64,000 bases of DNA from Amblyornis subalaris (lineage: Eukaryota; Chordata; Aves; Passeriformes; Ptilonorhynchidae). Below the pieces are notes generated by a model. It was given only the letters and a program-made list of their open reading frames with translations, did not search any database and was not told the origin of the DNA. The DNA lies in NCBI GenBank assembly GCA_018881555.1, contig JACAXG010000007.1, positions 11,637,235 to 11,701,234 of the forward strand, written 5' to 3'. Each line of letters begins with the position of its first letter. The stretch's first letter is position 1. A program made the position numbers and the translations under genes. This document shows, piece after piece, positions 24,571 through 36,312 of this stretch.

Positions 24571-27500
24571 AGTATATTGCCAAGGATAACCAGCAGGCAC
24601 TTAAAGAAAGTCTGGAATGTTCAGTAACTGTGATATTCAGATGTACAATTCAATACAATTTTTCTAAGCTTCTGGACTGTATTTTCCAAGGCTCTTAACT
24701 TTTTTCTCTCATCCTTCCCCCCATCTTTCCATGTATAGTCACAAGATGTGCAAATGGCTTCACTATTAGTATGATTATGATTTTCTGCTGAAATTGCTTT
24801 CATTCTGGATTGAATGGGAAAACCAACAAGCAGCTGATAGCTGAAGTTCCCCTTTTGACCTTTAGAACAACACAAAAGCCTCTATTTCACCTACACAGGA
24901 AAAAAAAGCTATTATATTCAGCTGGTCTGTATTCGGGTGTGCTCTTATCAAAGGCTTGATTAATCTAAAATGAATTAACTCAGTTAACACTTGAGAGTTA
25001 TTTTGCAGCAAATCCCGCAGAACATCTAAAGAGCTCTTTGTCACTTTGAATTATAGCCTAAACAGGTGGTTGATGAGGCTTGGTTTGAGCTGAGAGTGGC
25101 CCCTTGCTGCCCTGGCTGCTCTCCTCAGGGAAGCGTTAAGTAGCATTGCAGTGATACTGGAGAATCCGGGGTAAACACAGAATTTCGACATTGTTGTCAT
25201 TGTTGCTTGCTTTTAAGGTTTTTAAAATTGCTTCTCATAGTGCTACATCAGATATAAGGGAGAAATAACAGGCAGAATGGTCGTGNGTTTTCAAACAATA
25301 TGGATGAGATGACTGTTAGTATACAGGAATGGCAATTAGATGCAATAGAGGTGCAAGTGATCATTTTAAACCCTTTTTGGAAGAAGGGACTTAGAAATAC
25401 CATGTAGTTTTGTACATATGGAGTGAGAGGGTTGAGGAGTTTCCTTCTGACTTCACAGCCCCAGCAGAGATGTGAGAAAGAACAGAAGCAAGGTCTGCAG
25501 TACAGAAAGAGGAATATAGGTGTGAGCAGGCTGATCCACAAGCTGGTAAGTCCTGTCACCCTGAGAAGGCTCACTGGCTCTCTCACAGTGCTTCCTTCAC
25601 ATCTGGCAAACTTAAAACTTGAAATGAAGAGCCAAAAGCCGTGGCTGCTGCTTGTTATTATGAGAAAGAAGAGCCTGTTTTTCTGAACTCTGACTTTATG
25701 AGTAATTGTGGTACAGGATAAACATTCTCCTGGGCTAACTGCAGATACAGATATAAGTTTACAGACAATTCAGTTTGTGTCTCAGAAACACGTTCCTGAC
25801 TTCTTAAAAATGCTCATGAAAAAATCAGTCCATAAATGACNATGTGCCTTTAACAGTAACTTCAGTGAGTGGCTATGAGTGAAAGTGCAAGTGGTTCCAT
25901 GGAAATGCCAGGAGTGCTCCTGCCCTGCTCCCCCTGTTTTATACAGTTGGCGATGTCTGCAACCTTCTACATGGCAGGTTTTGTTTGCTGCCACCACAAA
26001 GTGACCAGAGAGCTGCATCCTGAGCACCTGCAGGGAAAGGGATTTGAAATAGGATAAAGGTGGAAAGAAGTTGGAGGAGCAAAACCATTCCTTTTTAGTA
26101 ATGTTGCCAAAAAAAAAAACAAACCCACAACCAAAAAGTNTTTTGCAAACAACTTATGGCCAAGTGTATTGCAGCAATTCTTTTGTTTAGCCATTCATAA
26201 TGGGAGTGGAAATACAGCTCATTCTCTTACTTAAAGATATTTTCTAACATTAAATTNCAGCTAATTTAATTTTGCAGAGATTGCATGTTTTATTTTTTCT
26301 TGATGGGGTTATTTCTTTTCCCTCTCTTAGTGAAATTCTGAGTATGTNGCCTGAAATAAATTATCTCAAGTAGCAGATGCTGAGAATGGGGAATTACACC
26401 CATGGTTCCAACTTGGGCCATCAGCTTCAAGCAGTTTAATTGCTTCCAAACTTTTCCCCTTGTAAATAGTGAATTTAATCAATATTTGTTTGAAACATCA
26501 CACTTATTTTCTACTTAGTGACTTTTGCCAAAGGAGAAGATAAGTCCTGGAATCTTTTCTTTTGAGAAGTATAAAGCAATCCTTGTATCCTTGATTTGTT
26601 TAAGCTAGTTTTACTGTGCACGTTTTCAGGGGTGAGGAGAAAATTGCTGCAAGTAAAACTGGTTAAGAAAACCAGAGCATTTCTATCTGGCTTTTGCTAA
26701 TGGGCCCCCTTTTGAAACACTCTCGCCCCTCCCCTGGCTGTATCCCAACTGCCTAGAAGATGCTGGATACCTGAGACAGCTTTTGCCATGTGACAAAGGT
26801 AGTGTCCAGCTTTGTGCAGGTGCAAATGTTCGTGTTTGGAAGAAGGCAGTAATTAAATGGAGTTCTGACAGCCTTNGCTTGCGCTGCTCTGAGTTCTGCT
26901 TTGAATTCAGCCTGTCTGTTCACTCACCACATGAACTGGTTTCCTTTTCTTTTTCACCCTCCCTGTAGACTGTCGACAGATGAGCTCAGAAAATGCTCCA
27001 TGTGCTGCTTGACATCAACTGCTGAAGAACAGACTTGGGTAGATGTTGAGTTTGTCAGTGTATCTATAATGCTCTTTTATGAACAACGCCTTGATGAATA
27101 CTTCACTGCTCATCTCTTTACTATGGGACCTTGGTTTCCTTTAGCTTTCTCTTATTCNGTCGGTAACGCTTTGAACTGGATTTTTGGGAACTGCCAGCAT
27201 GCAGTTCTGGTTTGGGTAATGCAGCAGATCAGACTGTGAAGGTGTCAGGGGCAGCCCTATGGNCATAAAGGTCAGTGAGCAGACGAACTTTCTTTAAATC
27301 AGTGCNGGCTACATCATCTTGTTGGTTAAAGCCCAAACCCCGTAAGTCAAATGTAGCCCTTAAATTTTTCACTGTGATAGTGTATCCCTTTCTTGCATCA
27401 TTAAATGTAACACTGCACTGAACAGTTCACAGATAGTGAACTGTTTTCTCTACTTTCTCTCTCTGGCTGTACTTTACCCGGAGATAATCCAAAAATGAAG

Positions 27501-28139
27501 TGANTTTTGTTTCGCAGGCCTCTTTGTGCATCTTACAATGCTGCTTGAGGGGGTTGAGTGACCATTAAGAAAAAGGGTTCTGCTCATTTCCTATCTAGCT
27601 GTTTCCCTGCAGATATCCAGTTCACAAACACGCTGTGATTATTTGATTACATGCAGTACAAACCCACCCAGAATTTTGTGNCATTACAATGTATTTGGTT
27701 AATCTAGTGGTGCCCTGTGTCGTTAAGCACAGCTGGCATGTCTCCAGACACACTGGGTACGTGCTAATATTTGTGTGTGAGCTTAAGCCTAAGGGGTCGA
27801 AGCCCTTGNAGAAGCAAGTTTAAAGACAAGGTTGTGCCAGCCAGGGTGTGCAGACACCACCTGACAGGCCACGTCTCTGGCGTGTTCTCCTCTGGCGGGA
27901 AGGATGGTAGGGCAGAGAGTATTTGATCAGAGTTACTACTGGAGTAAATGGTGCATAATGATNAGCTGTTGTCTCTTTTGCACAGGAGCTTTGTGGCTCT
28001 ATAATGTACTTTCCAGTAGGATAAAATGTTTATTTGTGGTTCTGGTGNTTCCAAGACATTAGTTCCCAAACATTAGTGTTTGGACTTTGCAGAGGGCGGG
28101 TGAATCCTTTGTTCATTCAGCCTCAGCCCATGAGAGGAA

Positions 28140-28400
28140 TAGAAAAAAAATCGTAGAATCCTATCGTGCAGGAATGTATAGACAGATAAAAAAATTTTAA
28201 AGGGCACTGTGTAAATATTTTGCTGACAATTATCCTTTCTTTAGGATAGGGAGCCTAATTAATTTGCAACTTCTTCAATTTACACCCAAAACCCTTTTAC
28301 TGCACCATAATGTTATCTCTTTCTAACAGGCTTAGATTATTCAGAACTGATTCAGTTTAAACAAATAAAAATGAGAAAACAAACCTTCGCTCCTTCACTG
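28140..28400. promoter_or_regulatory. Candidate conserved non-coding element (AT-rich)
   Basis: Blocks such as gcctaattaatttgcaac (about 28252-28269), tgtaaatattttgctgac (about 28211) and gtttaaacaaataaaaatg (about 28356-28374) give homeodomain- and forkhead-like cores in non-repetitive sequence. No reading frame stays open. The call rests on composition and motif density only. Confidence 0.25.
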
Positions 28401-29467
28401 TCTGACTGAGCTTTTGCTTCAGGGAAGTGTACCTGAGCTTGGATAGCTTCCACCCATCTCTGTATGCCTTTTCAAATTTTGTAGCACAAAAAGCTTCTCA
28501 CTTTTAAAACTTTTCAGAGGATNCTATAGAAAAAGCATGCATAAATCATGGCAGTGCTGTAGTTTGATGTGTACTGGTAGCCTACTAAAATATAAATGGA
28601 GAACTTGATCACTGTTTAGAATGTAGGATTTTAAATATTCATGAGGCTTTTCCCTATTTGAAAAACAGGCTTTAAATATTATCAATGACCATTTTGATTA
28701 GTCCCAGCTCAAGCAAAGTTTTAATTTCAAGGATGTCTATAAAGAAGTCACTTGACTGGAGATTGACCTTGGATTTTTAGTAACCCCACTTACAGAGATG
28801 AGAAAAAACTATGGAAACTAAATGCTACTTTTGAGTGAACAAATTNCAGGGACAGACTGAGGAGGAGAGTCAAGTGAGAGAATAAAATCTTGGCAGTGCA
28901 AGATATATTTATTAAAAAAAAATGCAGCTTCTTTATAGACTTTGGTTCTGAACAATGTGGGGTTTTATTTAGTTGATCAGTAAAGATAGGAAGCAAAACA
29001 AAGGCCACTTTGTCATGCCAGACTTTCAGAAATACACCCACATCACAATGGCATGCAGCACAGTTTTTTCATACAGCTTTTTGGCTCAGACTGGGTTTTG
29101 GGTAAGAACAAAAGTTGGCAAAAACAGCTTCTTTGCTCAGAGAAGAATAACTTCTGTTGATCAGAGATTTTTGGAGAGATTTTTAATTAGACCAGTACTG
29201 TGAAGACTGCAGAGTCTAAGGAGTTCAAAACAGACATGTAAAGTACTTTTCAATTCCTCATATTTCCTCATCATTTCAAAGTCAGTGGGGAGCTAAGTTT
29301 CAAACTGATGCCGTGGTTTAACTCTGTATAGTTGTTTTTTTCCTGCCAAGTTTGAGTCACTGTGACCANCCAGCCCCTTCTGGAGAGATTAAAATGATGG
29401 AAAGCTGGAATACATTCTCCAGTNAAGTGAGCGAATGTTTCTATTCAAGCGTGGATTCAGATTTCCC

Positions 29468-29487
29468 CGCGCTTTCCTGTAAGCGCG
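29468..29487. other. Perfect CG-rich hairpin
   Basis: The arms cgcgctt (29468-29474) and aagcgcg (29481-29487) are perfectly complementary, with a six-base loop tcctgt. The three CpG-containing pairs are unusual in this CpG-poor DNA. It could form a short stem in RNA or cruciform DNA. It has no downstream T-run, and there is no gene here for it to terminate. Confidence 0.6.
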
Positions 29488-29546
29488 TGGGATGGACAAG
29501 ACCATTATTTTTAATTCCACAATAAATAACTGCAGAGCTTGACTAG

Positions 29547-29581
29547 CAGTGACTCGCTGGCAGTGACTCGAAANTCGCTGG
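29547..29581 (+). repeat. Short 14-bp-period tandem repeat
   Basis: The decamer cagtgactcg occurs at 29547-29556 and 29561-29570, and tcgctgg follows each copy (29554-29560 and 29575-29581, with one ambiguous base just before the second). It is a two-unit local duplication. Confidence 0.75.
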
Positions 29582-30547
29582 TTATAGGATACGGGTGGCT
29601 TTAGGCTCTATTTGGGTTCAAAGCCTGGTCCTGATTCAGTGATTAAAAGCCATACAGGTCCCCTCAAACAAAAAGAGGCTTTTTGGCGCATCGTCAGTGG
29701 AAATGCTCCCAAACCATGCTACTAATCCCACTGCCTGGCCTGGTATCTTGCCATTGGCATCCACAGCAGAGGCATGGGAAAAGTGCAAAAGTGAGGGAAA
29801 GGTCTTAGCTTTTTTGTTCAAAGCTGCTGTCTTGAGCCCTGGTTTGAGAGAGGAAGCAGAGCNTTGCTTATTCACCAACTGGTTCTCTGCACAGGCGTAA
29901 GTTGTAATTCCTATTTTATGTAGGAATGTGCATGCATCTGAAGGACCAGGGAGTGGGGAAGACACATTTGCCTTTACAGATTCTGGCAGCAAAGAAACGC
30001 AGCAAGACTTGATTGAAAACACTTATCTTACTGTTTTACTAACTGCATTTTTTTTTTTCNCTTTCTCATTTGTAGGTCTCAGACTCTGGATACTGGCTGT
30101 GGGATTTTTTTTTTTTATTATTATTATTTTTGATTGGGTTTTTTTCCCTTTTTGGATGTGAATTGAAGGCCNACAGTTGAAGTGTTGGAAGCAAGTGCAG
30201 GAGGACGCTCACCTTTTTGTTTGAACCCTTGTTTGCTGGGATACTTTCAAGCTCTCCTTCACAGTCATGTGGTCATCACAGCTGCTGTTCTTCACAATGC
30301 TCTTAACACCGTTTGCTCATGGTGAGTGAGAGATGCTGTAAATTTGACTGTGGGAAGAGAAAATAGCAAGGGTTTTGTCTGTGTCTTTTCCTAATGGTGT
30401 GGGTTTTTTTCCAGGATGTTGATTTCTCTCCTTGCTTGCACCTCAGGTCTTTGAATTCCCAGGTTNCGTTATTGCTAGTTAAGCAGTGAAACAAAGAACT
30501 CTGGTGGCACATAAAGGTTTCTTTTTCTGAGTTTAGCTGCTACATTA

Positions 30548-31327
30548 AGGCAGACTTTTCTTTGGGGAAAAACTGATTTATTACCAATCAAATCAGAGTA
30601 GGGTGATGAGAAATATAGGCAAATCTTAAAAACACCATNCCCTCACCCCTTCCTTCTTCCTGAAGTGAACTTACTCCCAATTTTCTCTACTTCCTGCCCT
30701 GCAGCAATACAGGGGGAGAGGGAACGGGAGTTGTGTTCAGTTCATCACACCTTGTTTCTACTGCTCCATCTTCCTCAGAGGGAGGACTCCTCACGTTCTT
30801 CCCCTGCTCCAGCATGGGGTTCCTCTCATGGGGTCACGTGTCCTGCCAGCAAACCTGCTCCAGAGTGGGCTCTTCTCTCTACAGAGCCGCAACATGGTCC
30901 AGTGTGGGCTCTCCATGGGGTTACAGCCTCTTCCGTAGGCTGCAGGTGGATCTCTGCATCCCTGTGGACCTCCACGGGCTGCAGGGGCACAGCTGCTTCA
31001 CCATGGTCTTCACCACCANGGGTTGCAAGGAAATCTCAGCTCTGGCATCTGGAGCACCTCCTGCCCCTCTTNCTTCACTGACCTTGTTGTCTGCNGAGCN
31101 GTTTCTCTCACANAGCAGCAGCTTTTNCCCCCCCTTCTTAACTATGTTNTCCCACANGNGCTACCACAGTCACTGATGGGCTCACCCTTGGCCAGTGATG
31201 GGTCCNTCCTGGAGTCAGCTGCAATTGGTTCAGTCAGACATATGGGANGCTTCAAGCAGCTTCTCACAGAAGCCACCCCTNTAACCACCCNTCTGCNACC
31301 AAAACCTGGCCATGCAAACCCAGTATG
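30548..31327 (-). mobile_element. Avian endogenous-retrovirus LTR, minus strand, 3'-truncated
   Basis: The reverse complement begins near 31327 (actgggtttgcatggcc follows) and runs through blocks typical of a long bird ERV LTR family I recognise by eye: a region of GTGGTCCAC- and CTGCAG-rich near-repeats, then a segment complementary to attaccaatcaaatcagagt (30580-30599) that carries the AATAAA-type region. Similarity stops near 30548, so the terminal part of U5 is missing or diverged. About 16 N calls are packed into its first 310 bases (minus sense). No viral coding sequence is present. The family name is uncertain. Confidence 0.85.
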
Positions 31328-34300
31328 NAGGTCTAGCAGAAAAATACAGTCTNTTTTATTAGCCAGGAAACTCTTAAGTGAAATCTGACACATGTAATTC
31401 TCTGAAATAAGATTTTGAGGCCTGTTGGGTTCTTTTGATATGAGAAACCCAAATGTAGGCTCTAGAAGTAAGCTGCCANGTTTCATGAGTGCTGAAGGGT
31501 TCAGCAGCTCCTCTTAGCAGTGATAGTTACTAAATGCTCAGGGCAGAGCTTTGGAAAATCTGGCTGGCTGATTTTTCTGATGCTTAAATGGAAGGTGAAC
31601 TCTGCTAAGGATCTCATTTTAATTACAGGTCANTGGAAGCATGTTTGTAAATGACATGACTCCCTGTTTGTTAGCTGTGGGCCCCTGCTTTTAAAATATT
31701 CATCAGGCTTTTTGTGCTTTACCAACTGATCCTCTGTGTATGTGCTAAGACACTGGAGCAAAATTTTACAGGAAAGAAGGTGGTGATGAAAAAATAAAAT
31801 ATGTGTAATTGGCTGAACATATCTATAGAGCACAACCTGCCTGCTTATATAACACCTTTGGGCACANAGGCTATCTGTATTATTGTTCTTCAAGCAAAAC
31901 TCCTCACTGCCTTGAAAATTAGAATGAATATTTAAACTGAGTTGACAGATTAGGGTGGAATGAAAGAGCTGTTCAGAAAGGTGCTCTTCAATCCTCTTCA
32001 GGAAAGTTAAATGGTAAATGTTTTATAAATCTTTATAATTAAGTTGTATTAACAGTTAAAGCAATTAACAGTTTAAATATGCCTCTGGCAGTTGTGTTTT
32101 AGATTCTCAGTGCCACTGTAGCTGGAAAGTCCTGCCTGATAGTCACAGTAAATGAAAATGTCATGAGTGTCCTAGGAGTCGTGTTATGCTACAGATGAGC
32201 AAACGCCAGAGATGCAGAAACTAGGTGCCTGGAAATATTTCTGCCTTTTGTNTTCCTCTACAGGCTAAAAGTACAGGGTGTTTGCTGTGGTGGTTAGTGG
32301 CAGGCAGTGGTGGTAAATCTGTCCATCACACATCTGACCAACACACCTGTTATCTGATCAGTTGCTGATGAAACCACGATAGAGGCTTACAGCTGCCTTT
32401 GAGCAGAGGACAGAGAAGACCTTTGGTCTGAGCCAAAGAACTTGATTTGGTTCTCCCTGTTCTGATCTCTGAGTGTCCAGATGTGGCTTCCATGTTTAAA
32501 CACATGCCACAGCCTCACCTTCCTTATAAAAATAGCTCAGTTAAGCCCTGCTTTATAATTTTTTTTAAATTTTCCTTTTTAGTAATCTCTTTTAACTGCA
32601 TGCAGAAAGAATTCATAATTTATGCTTAACAGGACTCAAGCATTTGAGTTCCTGTTTCATGATCTGGAATGACTCCTGTCCTGTGGTGATTGCTGGGGTC
32701 GATATGAACTACTTTTTCAGACTGACCTTGATACATCTCATTCCCTTTTTGAGTTCCCTGACACAGCCTCTTCATCTGTAGTGGTAGCTGCATTACAGAC
32801 AGATTTCTTAGACCAGTGATCTCATAAATTGGAGAGGTGGTGGTGGTGTTTTGGTGGTTTCTTTCTTTTTTTTTTGAGGGGGCTTGGGTTTTTTGTTTTA
32901 GGTATTTCATTTCTTGGAGTATATTGTGTGTCTTGGGCTGTGATGACAGGTGTGGAGTCAAAGGGTATATACTTCAGTGATCTGCAAGATGAAAATTAAT
33001 CTTCCAGAATACTGCCCTGGTACAATGTCGTCTTGTTGATAAGCTGTAGCAATCATAAAAGGGGANAAAGTCACAAGTCCTTGCAGTTCCTCGGTGATGA
33101 TGTTAATCTGCTGTATCCTAAATGCACAGGCACAGTACTGTCTACTTTTGCTCAGACTGCTTTGAATCATAGCTTGCCAAAAATTTAAACCACGTGGAAT
33201 ACTTGAGATAATAGCAGATTTGTGTAGTGGATGCTTTCTTTACTGTTACCCTTGACTTCAATGGAAAATAGCTTACAACTTGAATATATGATACAACCTG
33301 GAGCAGTGTGAAAGCCCCCCAAAAGCTATCCCTTCTCTTAAGATACAGCAAAGCCTGTAAATCCATTTGCTGCATAAAACTAAACCTGTTATACAAAATC
33401 AGAGAATTACACAAGATAGAAAGAAATAATACCAAGGAATAAAATAAACCCATCAGCAATAACAATAAAAGCAAAACCTTTTTCATCCTTTGCAAGGGCT
33501 CTGCTATGGACAGGACTTTTGCACCTCTGCCTTCCTTTTGTCCCTCTTTGGAAACTTTTCCTAAAGCATCTGAAGGTCTGGCCCCCGGGAAAGTGCTCCT
33601 TGGTGTGTTCCCCACTCCCCATGTACACCTGAGCAAACTGATCCTCTNTCCCTGTAGCAGGTGGATTTCCAAGAGGCGTTTTCTGGAATGAGCAGCTGTT
33701 CTCTTGCTCAGCCTTCCTCCCTTTGACCCCAAACAAAGCAGATTTCTCTTTGCCNACAAATGAACACTGTCAAAGTTCACTTGAAATAAGATGGACGTGG
33801 CAGGCAGCAGCTCAGTTTGCAAGCCTGGAGAGATGTACACCTGCTCTGTCACATTGCTGTCGTGCCCATGTGTGGCTCAGAGCTGAGATTTAAGACTTTC
33901 AGACTGCTGGACAAAAATAATAATAGAAATAAAAGGATTCAGAACTGCATGCTGTTAAGGACAGGGAGGATACCACAGTGATTGCTGTGGGCTGAAATTT
34001 TGCACATCTCCAATGTGCAAATTTTGGGTAACCAATTTTTGGTTGTGGAAAAGAGCTGAAGGCCTATTGTACGCAAAGATGTTTATCATGCCATCAGATT
34101 GTTTTATTATTATTTATTTGAAAATTACTTTTTAAGGAATGNACTCTGTGTCTAATTATATGATAGGCAATGAAGAACGAGTAATTTGTTGTTGCTCTAC
34201 TACATTCAATAATCAAAAATGAGCAACCACTTACTATGACTCCNATTGAAGCAATAATCCAAATCACCCAGTTTCTGCTGGAGATTGTTACAAATGCAAT

Positions 34301-34699
34301 AAAATGAACAGACATGGTGATCTACCCATTTCTTCTGCTGCTAAGCTCTTGCCTTGCAGTTGTGTCCTAAGAGTGAGCTGTCAGTGCCCTGGTTCCTGCT
34401 TGGTGTCAGTTGTGGGGTTTGTTTTCTCCTGGTCTTGCAGCTGCTTGGGGTTGTTTCTCGTATGTTTTAACCCTGTATTTGTTCATGGGTTGCACACTGT
34501 TCCCTCCTGATGGTCCATGGGGTTAGTTAGTCCTTGCTGTGATTGTGTATCAAGGGAAAGGTTAAGAAATTTAAGCAATGTGATTCTTGGGTTAGAATGA
34601 CACATTTCGCCAAAGCTATGCAAAACTGAAGTCAGAACAAGTTGTACAATAATGTAACCAAAACCTGGCTGAAACTACAGGACAGACAGTAGTTATCTG
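31328..34699. other. Unique non-coding stretch
   Basis: No gene recognised with confidence. It contains the longest open frame in the window, 236 codons on the minus strand at 33142-33852, described in the findings. A MIR-like trace (ctacagatgagcaaacgcc at about 32189) is too weak to annotate. Nothing else distinctive. Confidence 0.5.
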
Positions 34700-34866
34700 T
34701 GTCATGGTTTAAGCCCAGCTAGCAAATAAGCACCATGCAGATGCTTCCTTACTTCCCTCCAGCCTTGTATAGGAACATGATTCTGTATTTTCATACTGAA
34801 TCTAAAACACAGCACTGTACCNACTGCTAAGAAAAAATGAACTCTATCCCAGCCAAATCCAGGACA
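34700..34866 (-). mobile_element. Internally deleted solo LTR with perfect 5-bp target-site duplication
   Basis: This 167-base element begins tgtcatggtttaagcccagc and ends ccaaatccaggaca. The first 70 bases are complementary to the 3' end of the LTR at 11483-12062 and the last 75 or so to its 5' end, so the element is a minus-strand member of the same family lacking roughly 400 internal bases. The flanks are atctg at 34695-34699 and atctg at 34867-34871, an exact 5-bp duplication, which fixes both termini. The internal deletion removes the region corresponding to the polyadenylation signal, so it cannot act as a normal LTR. Confidence 0.9.
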
Positions 34867-36312
34867 ATCTGACATTGCAGCTAGGATAGGCTAGGCAAAG
34901 GTTATCTGATTCCAGGGGAAGCTGCAAGTGCAGCAAAGTTTCTCAAATAACTTTGGAGATTAGAGCTAAATTAAGCTAAAATAGGTTATAGTTCAGACAA
35001 AGCCTGACAAGTCCTGGAGCCTGNTATTGTTATGAAGCTTAAGGCCTAATACTGATACTTGACGGCACCAGACTGGCAGGACTACAGATGCTGCTGGCCC
35101 AGTTCTAAACTTCAAAAAAAACTAGTTGCCTCCAAGAATTTATTTATGCAGTCTTGTGGCATAGCTGTAAAGTGACCTTCCTGCATGTAGGGACAGATGC
35201 CATCTTGTCTCTCCATATGAGAATTAGTTTGAGATGGAGCCGAACTAATTTATCATTCNCAGAGAAGGAAATGAAATTTGAAGTCCTTTCAAGTCATTGC
35301 AGCTGCAAGNAAGAGAGCCTCGTTTGCTGTCCTGCTCTCGCCCTCTGAGCTTCTGGGCCATCTTTGCAATGCTTCTGGGAGACAGCCGGGGTGAGGGCTG
35401 CATCCTTGTGAAAAGATGGCACTCCAAGGTCAGGCTGATCTNTCTAGGCATTAGCAGGTCCAGATGCCGAGCCAGTTTCTGTGGGAACAGTGGAAATATT
35501 TATTACTGAACAGCACTGGTAGTTGCCTGGTGACAATGATTCTGTTAAAGCAAGCAGCATTATCTATCTTGGGGGAATATATGATGCTAGCAAGCTGGTC
35601 TTTGGTGACAGAGTGCTGTTTAATGTGAGCTGAACATTTGCCTCACTACTATTTTAATACAGTGGAAATACTGTCACTGCTTAAAATACATACTGTTTCT
35701 TTTATACTTGTACAAGTGTTATGTTAGCTAGTGAATGGTGGATAATTGCCTTTTACTACAGTACTCTTTATATAGTCACAATGAAATACAAGATACATGT
35801 TTTATTAGTTGTGAAATAGCCAAGTTGACTTCCAGGCTTCTGCCTAACTTCAGTGTTTTAAAGATTAATCATCCTTGAAATATTTATAATGTTTGCTATT
35901 CTTGGCAATTTGTATTACCTGCAGCCGTGCCACCTTTCCCGTAGTGGAACAAGTGATCGAGGAAGGCTTTTTCTGATAAAAGGGNGTGGCTGTTCTATGT
36001 ATTATACTACAGCAGCATTATACTAAAATTGGGAGTATTAAGTTCCCCATCTGATGACAGATCAATCTATAAGCTGATAGAGGGTGAAATTCAACCTTGC
36101 TAAGGCTATCCCNTATTTAATTCTTATTTAAGCCGTTATGCAGTGCAGAGGTCTGTGTGCAGACCCACTTCTTTCATGTCTAAATTTCACACTAAATAAG
36201 GAGCGAGATTTTAAGGGGGTTTTCTGTTAACGTGGTTTCTTTCTTTGNTTTTTGGCAAATGTCTGCTCATAGAATCTTCCTGCTATGGGAAGGAAACAAG
36301 ATCTTTTACCCT
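34867..36312. other. Unique spacer between LTR and CR1
   Basis: No gene recognised. Around 35530-35860 the sequence is AT-rich and non-repetitive, with blocks such as acagtggaaatactgtcac (about 35660), which might be conserved. Open frames are short. Nothing else distinctive. Confidence 0.5.

Larger units (their letters stand above)
24571..30547. other. Unique non-coding stretch
   Basis: No gene recognised. Contents noted separately are a conserved-looking patch at 28140-28400, a short CG-rich hairpin at 29468-29487 and a small tandem repeat at 29547-29581. An ATTA/TTAAC-rich patch occurs at about 24950-25030. T-runs occur at about 30051 and 30101. Open frames up to 128 codons (29636-30022, minus) have no domain that I recognise. 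Confidence 0.55.

Noticed and set aside
29307..29330. tgccgtggtttaactctg, resembling the reverse-complemented end of the LTR family at 11483-12062
   Set aside because: Similarity lasts under 20 bases. The expected following LTR sequence is absent and there is no matching second end or target-site duplication.
30665..31388. Overlapping plus-strand open frames of 121-147 codons
   Set aside because: They are antisense translations of the LTR at 30548-31327, not host genes.
32180..32230. ctacagatgagcaaacgcc, similar to a piece of a MIR core
   Set aside because: Only about 20 degenerate bases agree, which is too short to support a repeat call.
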